The notes beneath the pieces are model-generated. The model made no database searches and was not told the origin of the DNA. It saw nothing but the letters and a program-made list of their open reading frames with translations. Positions 32,147-41,392 of a stretch of DNA of 64,000 nt are shown here, in pieces. The DNA comes from Lachnospira multipara LB2003 (GTDB lineage: Bacteria > Bacillota > Clostridia > Lachnospirales > Lachnospiraceae): contig NZ_KL370871.1 of the NCBI RefSeq assembly GCF_000702205.1, forward strand, positions 124,001 to 188,000, read 5' to 3'. Within the stretch, counting starts at the first letter, position 1, and each line of letters starts with the position of its first letter. The position numbers and the translations under genes are program-made.

Positions 32147-33322
32147 ATGATAATTTCTAGCAGCAATATCGCTATGAAGTCAGACAGGTCTTATAAGAGT
32201 AGTAGTTCTTATAAAAAAGAGATAAACACTCAAATCACTGGCGCAAAATCCTCATCTCTTTTTAAGGAAGTTTATGAGAACATCAACAACTATGCTAGTG
32301 TAGAATCCTACTCTGGCAACGGTTTTGAAACACTAAACTACAACAAAAAGGCCATGTTAGAAAACATCAATGATGAAAGCAAAAAGGAACAAAAGCTTAT
32401 TAACAACACTAATGACAAACTAAGTAAAAACACAAACACTTTAGAAAAAACAAATACCACAAAGACTCCATATTCCTACGCTAATTTGCAACAAAAAATT
32501 TATAGCCAAATTGTGTCATATTTGCACCAATTTATGCTTATAAGTCTTTTTTACAGGGATTATGGAAGTGACAAAGGTGTTACAAGTTTTGTAAACAATA
32601 ACACCAATAATACTAATGACAACACACTTATAATGACTAATAGTGAGGATTTTCAAACATGGACAATAACTAGTCAAACAACTTACACAAGTTTAGAGAC
32701 TGAAAATGTAAGCATGTCCACAACAGGTAATGTAGTTACTAGTGACGGAAATGAAATTTCCTTTAATCTTGACCTAACCCTCAGTAGGGAATTTATAAAA
32801 GTCAACGAGATTAGCAACATTACAACCTTTGACAAAGTCCTTACAGATCCACTTGTTATCAATCTAGATGACTGCCCGGTTAGCTTAACTAATCAGCATT
32901 TCTACTTTGATTTGGATAGTGATGGAGTGTTAGAAGAACACGCAAAACCAGCATCAAATACTGCTTTTCTTGCAATAGACTTAAATGATGATGGTGTTAT
33001 TAACGACGGTGGTGAGCTTTTCGGAACAAAATCAGGAGATGGATTTAATGACCTTTCAATCTATGATTCTGATAACGACGGCTGGATTGACGAAGCTGAC
33101 AACGTCTATTCAAAACTAAAGGTATGGGTCATTGATGAGGACGGACAATCACGTCTGCTGTCCCTAAAAGAAGCAGATGTAGGTGCAATATATTTGGGTA
33201 AAACCAAAACAGATTTTGATTTCACCAATGATACAGGAGAAAAAAATGCCCATATGCGCTCTTCAGGTGTTTTCTTACACGAAGATGGCCGCGCTGGCTT
33301 AATTTCTCAAATTGACATTTAA
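32147..33322 (+). CDS. EF-hand-like calcium-binding repeat protein under a flagellar promoter
   Basis: About 391 residues from ATG 32147 (AAAGGTGG upstream). The first 200 residues are Ser/Asn/Thr-rich and low in complexity. The C-terminal half has three DxDxDG-type calcium loops (DLDSDGVLEE, DLNDDGVINDGGELFG, DSDNDGWIDEADNVYSKLKV), as in dockerin-like and RTX-adjacent proteins. There is no signal peptide, so export through the flagellar or another leaderless route is possible. The sigma-28 promoter at 32035 suggests expression with late flagellar genes. Function unknown. Confidence 0.75.
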   Translation: MIISSSNIAMKSDRSYKSSSSYKKEINTQITGAKSSSLFKEVYENINNYASVESYSGNGFETLNYNKKAMLENINDESKKEQKLINNTNDKLSKNTNTLEKTNTTKTPYSYANLQQKIYSQIVSYLHQFMLISLFYRDYGSDKGVTSFVNNNTNNTNDNTLIMTNSEDFQTWTITSQTTYTSLETENVSMSTTGNVVTSDGNEISFNLDLTLSREFIKVNEISNITTFDKVLTDPLVINLDDCPVSLTNQHFYFDLDSDGVLEEHAKPASNTAFLAIDLNDDGVINDGGELFGTKSGDGFNDLSIYDSDNDGWIDEADNVYSKLKVWVIDEDGQSRLLSLKEADVGAIYLGKTKTDFDFTNDTGEKNAHMRSSGVFLHEDGRAGLISQIDI

Positions 33323-33334
33323 AACTTAATATTA

Positions 33335-33392
33335 AAAACCCCGTTAAGTCTTTAATTTTACTTCGCATATTAAAGAAACTAACGGGGTTTTT
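33335..33392. terminator. Bidirectional terminator
   Basis: AAAACCCCGTTA (33335-33346) pairs with TAACGGGGTTTT (33380-33391) between convergent genes; T runs occur on both sides. Confidence 0.85.
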
Positions 33393-33393
33393 A

Positions 33394-34980
33394 TTATATT
33401 TCATCTGATATTTTTACTAACTTTATATGATCTCCTAGACCACGCTTTGCCATATACATAGCCGAATCTGCTTGTGAAGAAAAATCCCAAATCTTTGTTT
33501 CCTTATTTGGAATGCCACTACAGATTCCTTGAGATATATAAACATTAGGCAAATCTCTAATTTCTGATATCTCAAGAATTGAATTTCTCATAGTTCTTGC
33601 TTTTTCTTCGATCTCTTCATCGCTATAGCCTAGATAATAAATTAGGAATTCATCTCCACCATATCTAAACGCATGAATACCATCTGTCTCCATGTTTTTT
33701 AACACAGAGGCCACAATAACCAAGCACAAATCACCAACATGATGTCCATTTTGATCATTTATATTTTTAAATTTATCTATATCAAGCATCTCCACAGCAA
33801 AATTCTTTTTTTCAATAATTGCCCTGTTAAGAAGCTCTTCCACCTTGGTATTAAGCTGCCATCTGTTAGATAGGCCTGTTAATTCATCCACTCCAATTTG
33901 CTCTTTTAAAAGTTCATTGGCTCTCTTAGAATCTTCTAAATTATTCTGAATGCTTATATATCGTCTTATAGAGCGTTTTTCAAGCATTTTGTAACTTGTT
34001 GTATATTTTCTATATCTTAATAATTCCTTATACAAAAGTTCCTTATCTTCATCTTCATCGTACAAAGAAATCTTAAAATCAACAATTCTTGATTGCAAAT
34101 ATACAAACTGTGTATCCTTAATGCTATTATCAAAATCCTCCACAAGGGGTATAAGAATATCTCTTCTACCAATTCTTTTTAGGAAATGTAATAGGTCAAT
34201 TATATACAAGTAATAATCAATCTTATACTCTGTGTTATAGTATACATCAAGGGTTTTTCTTAGGGCTGATTCCCTTTCTTCTTCCACATTAGATGTCTTA
34301 AAAACATACATAAGCTTTATTACATAAAAATCTATACAAGGAGTTAAATCCTTTTTCTCATTTACAATTTCTTCAACCTGCTCGATTTTCTTTTTTGATT
34401 CTTGTGTTAATCCGATTTTTAAATATATCTTAGCAAGAGTTGTTAATATTACAATTTCTATACTTTTTTGTCTTGGATTACTAGCACACTTAACTATGTG
34501 ATTATATGCCTTAATAGCATATTCAATAGAAATACTTGGATCCTTAATTGTATCACTTATTTCAGCATAATTAGCATATGCTAAAGCCGCAACAAAATCA
34601 TCTTCTGAACTTTCAGCAATTCTAGCAGCTTCTTTTAAATTATCGAGAGCATAAATAATTTCGCCTCTTGTGGCATACAAAATACCTAAGGTATTAAGAC
34701 AACCACCGCTTTTATAAGGATTATCAGACTCCTCAAACTCCCTCGCTGCCTTACTTAAATAATTTATAGAATTATCAAATTCACCCAAAGTATAATATGC
34801 ATCGCCAATATAAAAGTCTGCATATCCCATTAGGTTAATATCATCTCTATCTTCTGCTAATTGTCTAAATTCACCAGCTAATTCTATAGTCTTTAATGGA
34901 TCACTAAAACGAAGTTCATCCATAAATATAATCTTATCTTTTATCCCTCTATCGTAATTAAACTTCTCCAATTCTTTCAT
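33394..34980 (-). CDS. TPR-GGDEF diguanylate cyclase
   Basis: 528 residues. The N-terminal 350 residues are tetratricopeptide-like helices (YADFYIGDAYYTLGEFDNSI, LNTLGILYATRGEIIYALDN). The C-terminal GGDEF domain keeps the active motif (FRYGGDEFLIYYLG) and the nucleotide-binding D-x-D-x-FKxxND segment (LDIDKFKNINDQNG). It should make cyclic di-GMP in response to a protein contact through the TPR part. No membrane segment, so cytosolic. A second GGDEF protein lies at 38127. Confidence 0.9.
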   Translation of the reverse strand: MKELEKFNYDRGIKDKIIFMDELRFSDPLKTIELAGEFRQLAEDRDDINLMGYADFYIGDAYYTLGEFDNSINYLSKAAREFEESDNPYKSGGCLNTLGILYATRGEIIYALDNLKEAARIAESSEDDFVAALAYANYAEISDTIKDPSISIEYAIKAYNHIVKCASNPRQKSIEIVILTTLAKIYLKIGLTQESKKKIEQVEEIVNEKKDLTPCIDFYVIKLMYVFKTSNVEEERESALRKTLDVYYNTEYKIDYYLYIIDLLHFLKRIGRRDILIPLVEDFDNSIKDTQFVYLQSRIVDFKISLYDEDEDKELLYKELLRYRKYTTSYKMLEKRSIRRYISIQNNLEDSKRANELLKEQIGVDELTGLSNRWQLNTKVEELLNRAIIEKKNFAVEMLDIDKFKNINDQNGHHVGDLCLVIVASVLKNMETDGIHAFRYGGDEFLIYYLGYSDEEIEEKARTMRNSILEISEIRDLPNVYISQGICSGIPNKETKIWDFSSQADSAMYMAKRGLGDHIKLVKISDEI

Positions 34981-35192
34981 TTTTTGCCCTAATTTCTTTT
35001 TTATTTTTATATATATATGATAAACTAGTGCCCTCTTCTTAACAAGTCCAATATACGCCCATTCTTAAAAGTAACTTTCTTAATTGTTCCTTTCTACTTT
35101 TCTTTGGGCCATAAATTTTCATTTACAAAAATTAACCCCCGCTCTAATTACTTAACATTAAGCGGGGGCGTTATTATATAAGTATTCTCAAA

Positions 35193-37370
35193 TTATAAAT
35201 GTAATACTCTTTCTTTAATTTCCTGAGTTCTACCCTGATTCCAGAACTGTGTACCAATATAACCACATGTTCTTCTTGCTACATTCATCTTATCCTGATC
35301 ACGGTTCTTACAATTTGGGCATTCCCAAACTAATTTACCATCATCATCTGTTATAATCTGAATCTGACCTGTGTATCCACAAACCTGGCAATAATCAGAC
35401 TTTGTATTAAGTTCAGCATACATAATATTCTCATAAATATACTGCATAACTGAAAGCACTGCTGGAATGTTATTGTTCATATCAGGAACTTCAACATAAG
35501 AAATTGCTCCACCTGGAGATAATTTCTGGAATTCTGATTCGAACTTTAATTTGTCGAATGCGTTGATTTCCTCTGTAACATGTACATGATATGAGTTAGT
35601 AATATAATTTCTATCTGTAACTCCTGGAATCTTACCAAATCTCTTCTGTAAGCACTTAGCAAACTTATAAGTTGTTGATTCAAGTGGTGTTCCATAAAGT
35701 GAGAAATCAATATTAGTATCCTTAGCCCACTTCTTACATGTATCATTAAGATACTGCATGAGCTTTAAGGCGAATTCCTTACCGCCATCCTGAGTATGGC
35801 TCTTACCCTTCATGTAATATGTACACTCATAAAGACCTGCATATCCAAGGGAAATTGTTGAATAGCCACCGTAAAGAAGCTTATCAATTGTTTCACCCTT
35901 CTTAAGTCTTGCAAGTGCACCATTCTGCCAAAGGATTGGTGCTACATCTGATGGTGTACCCTTTAATCTGTAGTGTCTACACATAAGTGCTCTTCTACAT
36001 AAATCAAGTCTTTCATCTAGAATCTTCCAGAATTTTTCTTCATCCTTAGCAGATGAACATGCAACATCAACTAAGTTAATTGTTACAACACCCTGGTTAA
36101 ATCTACCATAATATTTAGGCTTATTATTCTCATCTAAATATGTTGTAAGGAATGATCTACATCCCATACATGGATAACACTGGCCATCTCCGTTGTCATC
36201 AACCTTTAATTCCTTCATAATCTTCTCTGAAATATAATCTGGAACCATTCTCTTAGCTGTACACTGAGCAGCAAGCTTTGTTAATTCCCAATATTTAGAA
36301 CCTTCTGTTATATTATCTTCCTCTAAAACATAAATAAGCTTAGGGAAAGCTGGTGTAATCCATACACCCTGTTCATTCTTAACGCCCTGAATTCTCTGGC
36401 GTAATACTTCCTTTATTACAAGCGCTAAATCTTCCTTAATCTGTCCATCTGGAACTTCATTAAGATACATAAACACTGTAACAAAAGGAGCTTGTCCGTT
36501 AGTTGTCATAAGAGTGATTACCTGATACTGAATCATCTGAACACCCTTCTTAACTTCTTCACGAACTCTTATTTCTGCTATTTCACGAACCTTCTCCTCT
36601 GAAGCTTCGATACCTGTCTCTTCTAATTCCTGTCTTACTTGCTTAATGAATTTTTCACGGCTTACCTGTACAAATGGTGCAAGGTGTGCAAGCGAAATAC
36701 TCTGTCCACCATACTGTGAACTAGCAATCTGGGCAATTGCCTGTGTGGCAATATTACATGCTGTTGAGAAACTATGTGGCTTCTCAATCATTGTTTCTGA
36801 AATAACTGTGCCATTTTGTAACATATCATCAAGGTTAACTAAGCAACAGTTGTGCATATGCTGTGCAAAATAGTCAGCATCATGGAAATGAATTAAGCCC
36901 TGTTCATGAGCTTCAACAATATCTGCAGGAAGAAGTAATCTCTTAGTAATATCCTTACTAACCTCACCTGCCATATAATCTCTTTGTACGCTGTTAACAG
37001 TTGGATTCTTATTAGAATTCTCCTGCTTAACTTCTTCGTTATTACATTCAAGTAAGCTTAAAATCTGTTCATCTGTAGAATTTGATTTTCTAACCAATGC
37101 TCTCTTATATCTATATGTGATATACTTTCTAGCAACGGCGAAAGCTCTAAAATTCATGATCTGATTTTCCACTAAATCCTGGATTTCCTCTACATTAAGG
37201 GATCTTCCCATCTCTTCACAAATTTTCTCAACATTTTCTGAAATTGTTCTAATCTGCTCTGTAGATAATCTTTCACTGTGTACTACTTCATTGTTGGCCT
37301 TAGTTACAGCATTTACTATTTTTTCAATATCAAATGTAACTTCGGAACCACTTCGTTTAATGATCTTCAT
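35193..37370 (-). CDS. nrdD: Anaerobic (class III) ribonucleoside-triphosphate reductase
   Basis: 725 residues. An N-terminal ATP-cone (KRSGSEVTFDIEKIVNAVTK) precedes the ten-stranded barrel. A C-terminal zinc site (CQVCGYTG and ECPNCKN) and the glycyl-radical site RRTCGYIG close the protein. It makes deoxynucleotides without oxygen and needs the activase NrdG, which is not seen next to it. Two NrdR boxes lie upstream at 37502-37549, so the ATP/dATP-sensing repressor NrdR should control it. Confidence 0.97.
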   Translation of the reverse strand: MKIIKRSGSEVTFDIEKIVNAVTKANNEVVHSERLSTEQIRTISENVEKICEEMGRSLNVEEIQDLVENQIMNFRAFAVARKYITYRYKRALVRKSNSTDEQILSLLECNNEEVKQENSNKNPTVNSVQRDYMAGEVSKDITKRLLLPADIVEAHEQGLIHFHDADYFAQHMHNCCLVNLDDMLQNGTVISETMIEKPHSFSTACNIATQAIAQIASSQYGGQSISLAHLAPFVQVSREKFIKQVRQELEETGIEASEEKVREIAEIRVREEVKKGVQMIQYQVITLMTTNGQAPFVTVFMYLNEVPDGQIKEDLALVIKEVLRQRIQGVKNEQGVWITPAFPKLIYVLEEDNITEGSKYWELTKLAAQCTAKRMVPDYISEKIMKELKVDDNGDGQCYPCMGCRSFLTTYLDENNKPKYYGRFNQGVVTINLVDVACSSAKDEEKFWKILDERLDLCRRALMCRHYRLKGTPSDVAPILWQNGALARLKKGETIDKLLYGGYSTISLGYAGLYECTYYMKGKSHTQDGGKEFALKLMQYLNDTCKKWAKDTNIDFSLYGTPLESTTYKFAKCLQKRFGKIPGVTDRNYITNSYHVHVTEEINAFDKLKFESEFQKLSPGGAISYVEVPDMNNNIPAVLSVMQYIYENIMYAELNTKSDYCQVCGYTGQIQIITDDDGKLVWECPNCKNRDQDKMNVARRTCGYIGTQFWNQGRTQEIKERVLHL

Positions 37371-37501
37371 AACGCTCTCCCCTTAAAATTTTTGCAAAAC
37401 GCATCTTTTCTATAATATCACACCGTAAAGTTTTTAGGTACCTATATAGGATTTTTTTATTTAATACAAATCCTATAAATTGCTTAAGCTATTATTATAG
37501 T

Positions 37502-37549
37502 ACTACATGTTGTAGTTAAGGTCAATGCTTTTATACTATATATTGTATT
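37502..37549. promoter_or_regulatory. Pair of NrdR boxes before nrdD
   Basis: ACTACATGTTGTAGT (37502-37516) and ACTATATATTGTATT (37535-37549) start 33 bases apart, about three helical turns, as expected for paired NrdR sites. Confidence 0.75.
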
Positions 37550-37640
37550 CTAGCTAAAATAGCTGCCACTAATCCATTAGTTAGACTAACTTCATAATGA
37601 CAGCTATTTAAGCTATGAAACACCAATCTTAAAATGATTA

Positions 37641-37802
37641 TTATTTATATATTTCTGACCAGCGTGATACCATTTCTTCAGCTTCTACCTGGGAAGATAC
37701 CTTTGTAACGATAACTCCATCAAGGTAAATCTCATATACAGGAAATAGCTTTGGACTATCTCCATGTCTTACTTCTACTTTGGTATATTTTACTCGTTCC
37801 AT
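37641..37802 (-). CDS. Small 53-residue protein between NrdR boxes and nrdD
   Basis: ATG 37802, preceded by GGGGG at good spacing, encodes MERVKYTKVEVRHGDSPKLF, PVYEIYLDGVIVTKVSSQVE and AEEMVSRWSEIYK. The sequence alternates like a small beta-alpha protein; no family recognised. Its upstream region has three NrdR boxes of its own. A hairpin with AAATAGCTG/CAGCTATTT arms (37557-37612) may terminate it before nrdD. The shared control suggests a role in deoxynucleotide metabolism, which is inference. Confidence 0.65.
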   Translation of the reverse strand: MERVKYTKVEVRHGDSPKLFPVYEIYLDGVIVTKVSSQVEAEEMVSRWSEIYK

Positions 37803-37834
37803 AAATTACCCCCGTTTAAAATTTTAGGCAAAAA

Positions 37835-37944
37835 ACTACATGTTGTGGTTACTATCTGCTTTAAAAATATTAAAATCGTCACATGCATTCCCTATATGTT
37901 GTATTATATCATAGATTATCCATCTGTAAACTACAATATTTAGT
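37835..37944. promoter_or_regulatory. Three further NrdR boxes
   Basis: ACTACATGTTGTGGT (37835-37849), CCTATATGTTGTATT (37891-37905) and ACTACAATATTTAGT (37930-37944), upstream of the 53-residue gene. The last also lies about 90 bases before the GGDEF promoter. Confidence 0.6.
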
Positions 37945-38030
37945 ATTGGTACCAAAGGACTATCTGCCATTAGTCAACCCCCTAAATATTTGCTACTTTT
38001 GAAGTAAATTGTCTAACAATTTATCAATTC

Positions 38031-38059
38031 TTGTACTAATTGATTCATTATTATATAAT
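38031..38059 (+). promoter_or_regulatory. Sigma-A promoter of the second GGDEF gene
   Basis: TTGTAC (38031-38036), 17 bases, TATAAT (38054-38059), about 65 bases before the start codon. Confidence 0.6.
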
Positions 38060-38126
38060 TATGTTAGATTTTTATGACTATGAGAAATGTGAATAATTTA
38101 AAATAAAAAGCAATAGGAGATTAACT

Positions 38127-39977
38127 ATGTATAGTGTAAACGATATAGATACAGATTCTGTAAATAAAATCACCTACTTAGAAAAACGCATTGCCACAAT
38201 AAATGAATACTACATGATTGTTGTAGCAAGTAGGGCATTTACTGAATATTTTGGTTATACCCAATACAATAGCTTAACTGATTTTGTTGATAGTAATGAA
38301 AAAGAAAGTCTTATGGACTTTATTGATACATATCAAGATTCAAAGATAAGTAAGATTTTTCATTTCAAGAATTCATTAGGACAACTGCGCCTAAATATGC
38401 TTACTATTATGCCAGTAAAGCCTGCTTCATTTAAAAATGAGCTCAATATTGAAATGGTGGATATAGAAAGCCTAATGGATGCTAACAATGCTCTTACCAA
38501 CATTCTAAACCAAAACAAAACTATTCTTGGTCTTACAAAAGAATATACATTTAAATACGACGTAAACACTGATATATTCACTATGTATAAATATGACAAA
38601 TTCTCCAAAGAATTAATTTATAAAATGTCCCTTGGAGAATGGAAAAGGCAGATGATTGACAACGGCTATATTCCTGAATCAGACATAACAAGCTTTAATA
38701 ATCTAATTTCTCAGATTAGAGGATATGAGGAAGAATTCACCGCAAAAATTACCACAAGTATGAGAAACCAAAGCCAAGTAATGGAAAAACTAGTATTTAT
38801 GGGATCTGTTATTAATAACAATCAAGGTGAGAGAATCGTTATTGGCAGAGTCTTATCCGAAGAATATGCCCACAACAACAACACCGTACTTGAAATGCTA
38901 AATGAATTATCCTACGATTCCTTAACTAATGTATATAACAAAAAAACAATAACAGAATATATAAAAAGTTACATTGAATCAAACCAGAACGAACTCTCTG
39001 AAATCAGTAAAAACAACATTGTAAGCATGGCTATTTGCATTATTGACATAGACAACTTCAAAAAGGTAAATGACGTCTATGGCCATTTATATGGAGATAA
39101 GGTTCTAGCACGATTTGGCAAAAAATTAAAAGAAGTTGTGGGAGACGGCGGCATAATTGGACGAATCGGCGGAGATGAGTTTATGGTAGCCTTTTTTGAT
39201 ATAATGGATGAAAACTATTTACGTGGAATATTAAGGTCTATTAGAACCCAAATAAAGTGGGAGTTTGTCAATGATTTTGCCGATTTTAATATCACTTGTT
39301 CCATTGGTGCATCACAGTATCCAAAAAACGGCACAAATTATGATGAATTGTTTAAAAAAGCTGATTACTGCCTTTATACCGCTAAGGAAAAGGGACGAGA
39401 CAGATATGTCTTTTTTAGAGAAAATCTTCATTCAGTTGGCTTTGAAGAAAGCCAAAATCGCAAAGATAAGAAGCAAAATAATGGTAGAGAAATGCTTGAA
39501 TTAAAGTATATAAACCATATTTTATCCATCTTTACTGACAATAAAAGAAAGGCTATTGAAGAGCTTTTTATGCATATTAAGAACTCCTTCAAGGTGGATA
39601 GTATCAATGTTTTTGTAGGGGATAATCTAGAAAGAAAAATAACTGTCGGTAAAATACTTGATAACTCAGATAATGCCCTTTATGTAAAAAAAGAAAGTTT
39701 TAAAAACCTATTAAAGGATAAAGACTACATGGAAGTTAGCTTTATTGGCATAATTAAAGGTATTTCTCCTGAATTTGAAGAAGCAATGAAAGCTAAAGAT
39801 GTAATTTCAACTATTCATGTATTACTAAAAAATGATGATAAATTAATTGGAGTTCTTACAATTGATAGAACCGGTAATGTCGCTTCTAAATGGGCTGATT
39901 ACGAAATTGAAAGTAGTTTAATTGCAGCCTCTTTAATTAAGATTCTATATATTGAAGAAGCAAAACCTGTTATTTAA
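38127..39977 (+). CDS. GGDEF diguanylate cyclase with PAS-like and GAF-like flanks
   Basis: 616 residues. An N-terminal sensor of about 250 residues (PAS-like pattern ASRAFTEYFGYTQYNSLTDF, then a second similar unit) precedes an active GGDEF domain (GRIGGDEFMVAFF; IDIDNFKKVNDVYGHLYGDK). The last 150 residues resemble a GAF domain (INVFVGDNLERKITVGKIL). It should synthesise cyclic di-GMP. Cytosolic, no membrane segment. AGGAG precedes the ATG. Its stop codon lies inside a 14-bp inverted repeat. Confidence 0.88.
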   Translation: MYSVNDIDTDSVNKITYLEKRIATINEYYMIVVASRAFTEYFGYTQYNSLTDFVDSNEKESLMDFIDTYQDSKISKIFHFKNSLGQLRLNMLTIMPVKPASFKNELNIEMVDIESLMDANNALTNILNQNKTILGLTKEYTFKYDVNTDIFTMYKYDKFSKELIYKMSLGEWKRQMIDNGYIPESDITSFNNLISQIRGYEEEFTAKITTSMRNQSQVMEKLVFMGSVINNNQGERIVIGRVLSEEYAHNNNTVLEMLNELSYDSLTNVYNKKTITEYIKSYIESNQNELSEISKNNIVSMAICIIDIDNFKKVNDVYGHLYGDKVLARFGKKLKEVVGDGGIIGRIGGDEFMVAFFDIMDENYLRGILRSIRTQIKWEFVNDFADFNITCSIGASQYPKNGTNYDELFKKADYCLYTAKEKGRDRYVFFRENLHSVGFEESQNRKDKKQNNGREMLELKYINHILSIFTDNKRKAIEELFMHIKNSFKVDSINVFVGDNLERKITVGKILDNSDNALYVKKESFKNLLKDKDYMEVSFIGIIKGISPEFEEAMKAKDVISTIHVLLKNDDKLIGVLTIDRTGNVASKWADYEIESSLIAASLIKILYIEEAKPVI

Positions 39978-40103
39978 CTCAGTCGGGATACAAGCTCCGA
40001 CTGAGTTAAACGCTCCGCGAGGATGCGCACGGATTCAGACAGGAATTTGTCTGCAGTCGCAGACCCGAATCCGGCGCGCAAGACTCGCGAGCGAGTCTTG
40101 ACA
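39973..40103. repeat. G+C-rich palindromic island
   Basis: Three hairpins in a row: TTTAACTCAGTCGG with CCGACTGAGTTAAA (39973-40010), GGATTC with GAATCC enclosing AGACA/TGTCT (about 40031-40074), and AAGACTCGC with GCGAGTCTT (40080-40099). It stands out from the A+T-rich surroundings and holds no open frame. It looks like an interspersed extragenic palindromic element. Confidence 0.7.
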
Positions 40104-40106
40104 AAT

Positions 40107-40155
40107 AAAGACTAGGTCAAAATGCCAAAAGCTTTTTATACCTAGTCTTTTTATA
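40107..40155. terminator. Bidirectional terminator
   Basis: AAAGACTAGGT (40107-40117) pairs with ACCTAGTCTTT (40140-40150), followed by more T, between the convergent GGDEF and corA genes. Confidence 0.85.
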
Positions 40156-40172
40156 TCTTCTAAATGCCTTTA

Positions 40173-41114
40173 TTATAACATCTTCTTTTTCTTCATAAAC
40201 CACACAACAATAGCACATATAATCACTATAAATATGCATATTAAATAGAAACCAAAGGGCATCTTAGCAAATGGCATATAGTCTCCATTAGTGTTCATTC
40301 CCCAAATACCAGAAATAATTGTTGGTATAGCCATTAACACTGTGAGTGATGTCAAACGCTTCATTACGTCATTTAGTCTATTATCAATTACTGATGATAA
40401 GAGCTGTCTTGTACCATCTATGACATCTCTATAGATTGTTGTCATTTCAATAGCCTGCTGATACTCAACTGTAACATCCTCTAATAATTCCATATCCTCT
40501 GGATACTGCTCTAGTCTCTTATAACGTCTTAATCTTTCTAAGACCACACTATTAGCTCTAAGAGATGTTGCAAAATAAACCAATGTTGATTCTAATTCGT
40601 GTAACTCAATTAAATCCACATCAGTTGTATCTCCCACAACTCTTTCTTCAATTTCCATCCTCTTCTTATCAATTAATCGAAGATTTATTTGATAACTAGT
40701 TGCTGAACGGTAAAGAAGCTGATATATAAAACGCATCTTTTTCTTAGTACTAAATTCTCTGATTTTATTGCGAATAAAATATGTTAAAATCGGTGTTTCT
40801 TCCCTACAAATAGTAATAATTGTATCTTCTTTAATAATAATACCTAGAGGAATTGTAGTATACATCTTCTTCTCATGTCTAACCTCTGGTGTAGGAATAT
40901 CCACCAAAATAAGTGTATATCCATCTTCTAGAGAGATACGTGAACTTTCTTCTTCATCAAGAGCTGTAGCAATATCAGTCAAATCAATCTCATAAGCCGC
41001 AGCTATTTCATTAAGTTCTCTACTTGTTGGGGCGACCATATTAATCCAGCAGCCTTCTTTGGGTTGTTCTAATTTTGATAAAACGCCATGATCCGTCCTA
41101 AATATTTCATACAT
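40173..41114 (-). CDS. corA: CorA-family divalent metal transporter
   Basis: 313 residues. A long soluble N-terminal funnel domain is followed by two C-terminal membrane helices with the pore signature GMN (IWGMNTNGDY) between them, ending KKKKML. Forms a pentameric channel for Mg2+ or related cations. AGGAGG stands nine bases before the ATG. The presence of GMN fits CorA; the exact metal is not certain. Confidence 0.92.
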   Translation of the reverse strand: MYEIFRTDHGVLSKLEQPKEGCWINMVAPTSRELNEIAAAYEIDLTDIATALDEEESSRISLEDGYTLILVDIPTPEVRHEKKMYTTIPLGIIIKEDTIITICREETPILTYFIRNKIREFSTKKKMRFIYQLLYRSATSYQINLRLIDKKRMEIEERVVGDTTDVDLIELHELESTLVYFATSLRANSVVLERLRRYKRLEQYPEDMELLEDVTVEYQQAIEMTTIYRDVIDGTRQLLSSVIDNRLNDVMKRLTSLTVLMAIPTIISGIWGMNTNGDYMPFAKMPFGFYLICIFIVIICAIVVWFMKKKKML

Positions 41115-41134
41115 GGTCGCGCACCTCCTATTTA

Positions 41135-41311
41135 TTAATTATCTTCTTTATTGCACTCCTTTTTATGGCTTCCTGCCATAGCACAACTTGCACAATTTCC
41201 GCTACAAACGTCTTTTAATCCATCTTTTTTATGATAATAAGACACAGTCAAAAACATTGCTACAACTACTAGCAATACAACTGCTGCCACTAATCCATTT
41301 ATTAAACTCAT
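41135..41311 (-). CDS. FeoB-associated Cys-rich membrane protein
   Basis: 58 residues from ATG 41311 (AAGGAAA upstream). One membrane segment (LINGLVAAVVLLVVVAMFLT) is followed by a cysteine cluster (VCSGNCASCAMAGSHKKEC). The family normally accompanies the ferrous iron transporter FeoB, but no feo gene is visible here. The cysteines may handle iron at the membrane. It lies 20 bases upstream of corA, suggesting joint transcription. Confidence 0.8.
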   Translation of the reverse strand: MSLINGLVAAVVLLVVVAMFLTVSYYHKKDGLKDVCSGNCASCAMAGSHKKECNKEDN

Positions 41312-41392
41312 ATATTTTCCTTTTCTTAGTAAAAAAATTAGCCAACTGTATTTTAGCACAAACTATTTATTTTTTTAAGACTCACTAATCTT

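Noticed and set aside
37371-37500. A nrdG gene next to nrdD
   Set aside because: No radical SAM activase frame is present on either side; it must lie elsewhere in the genome.
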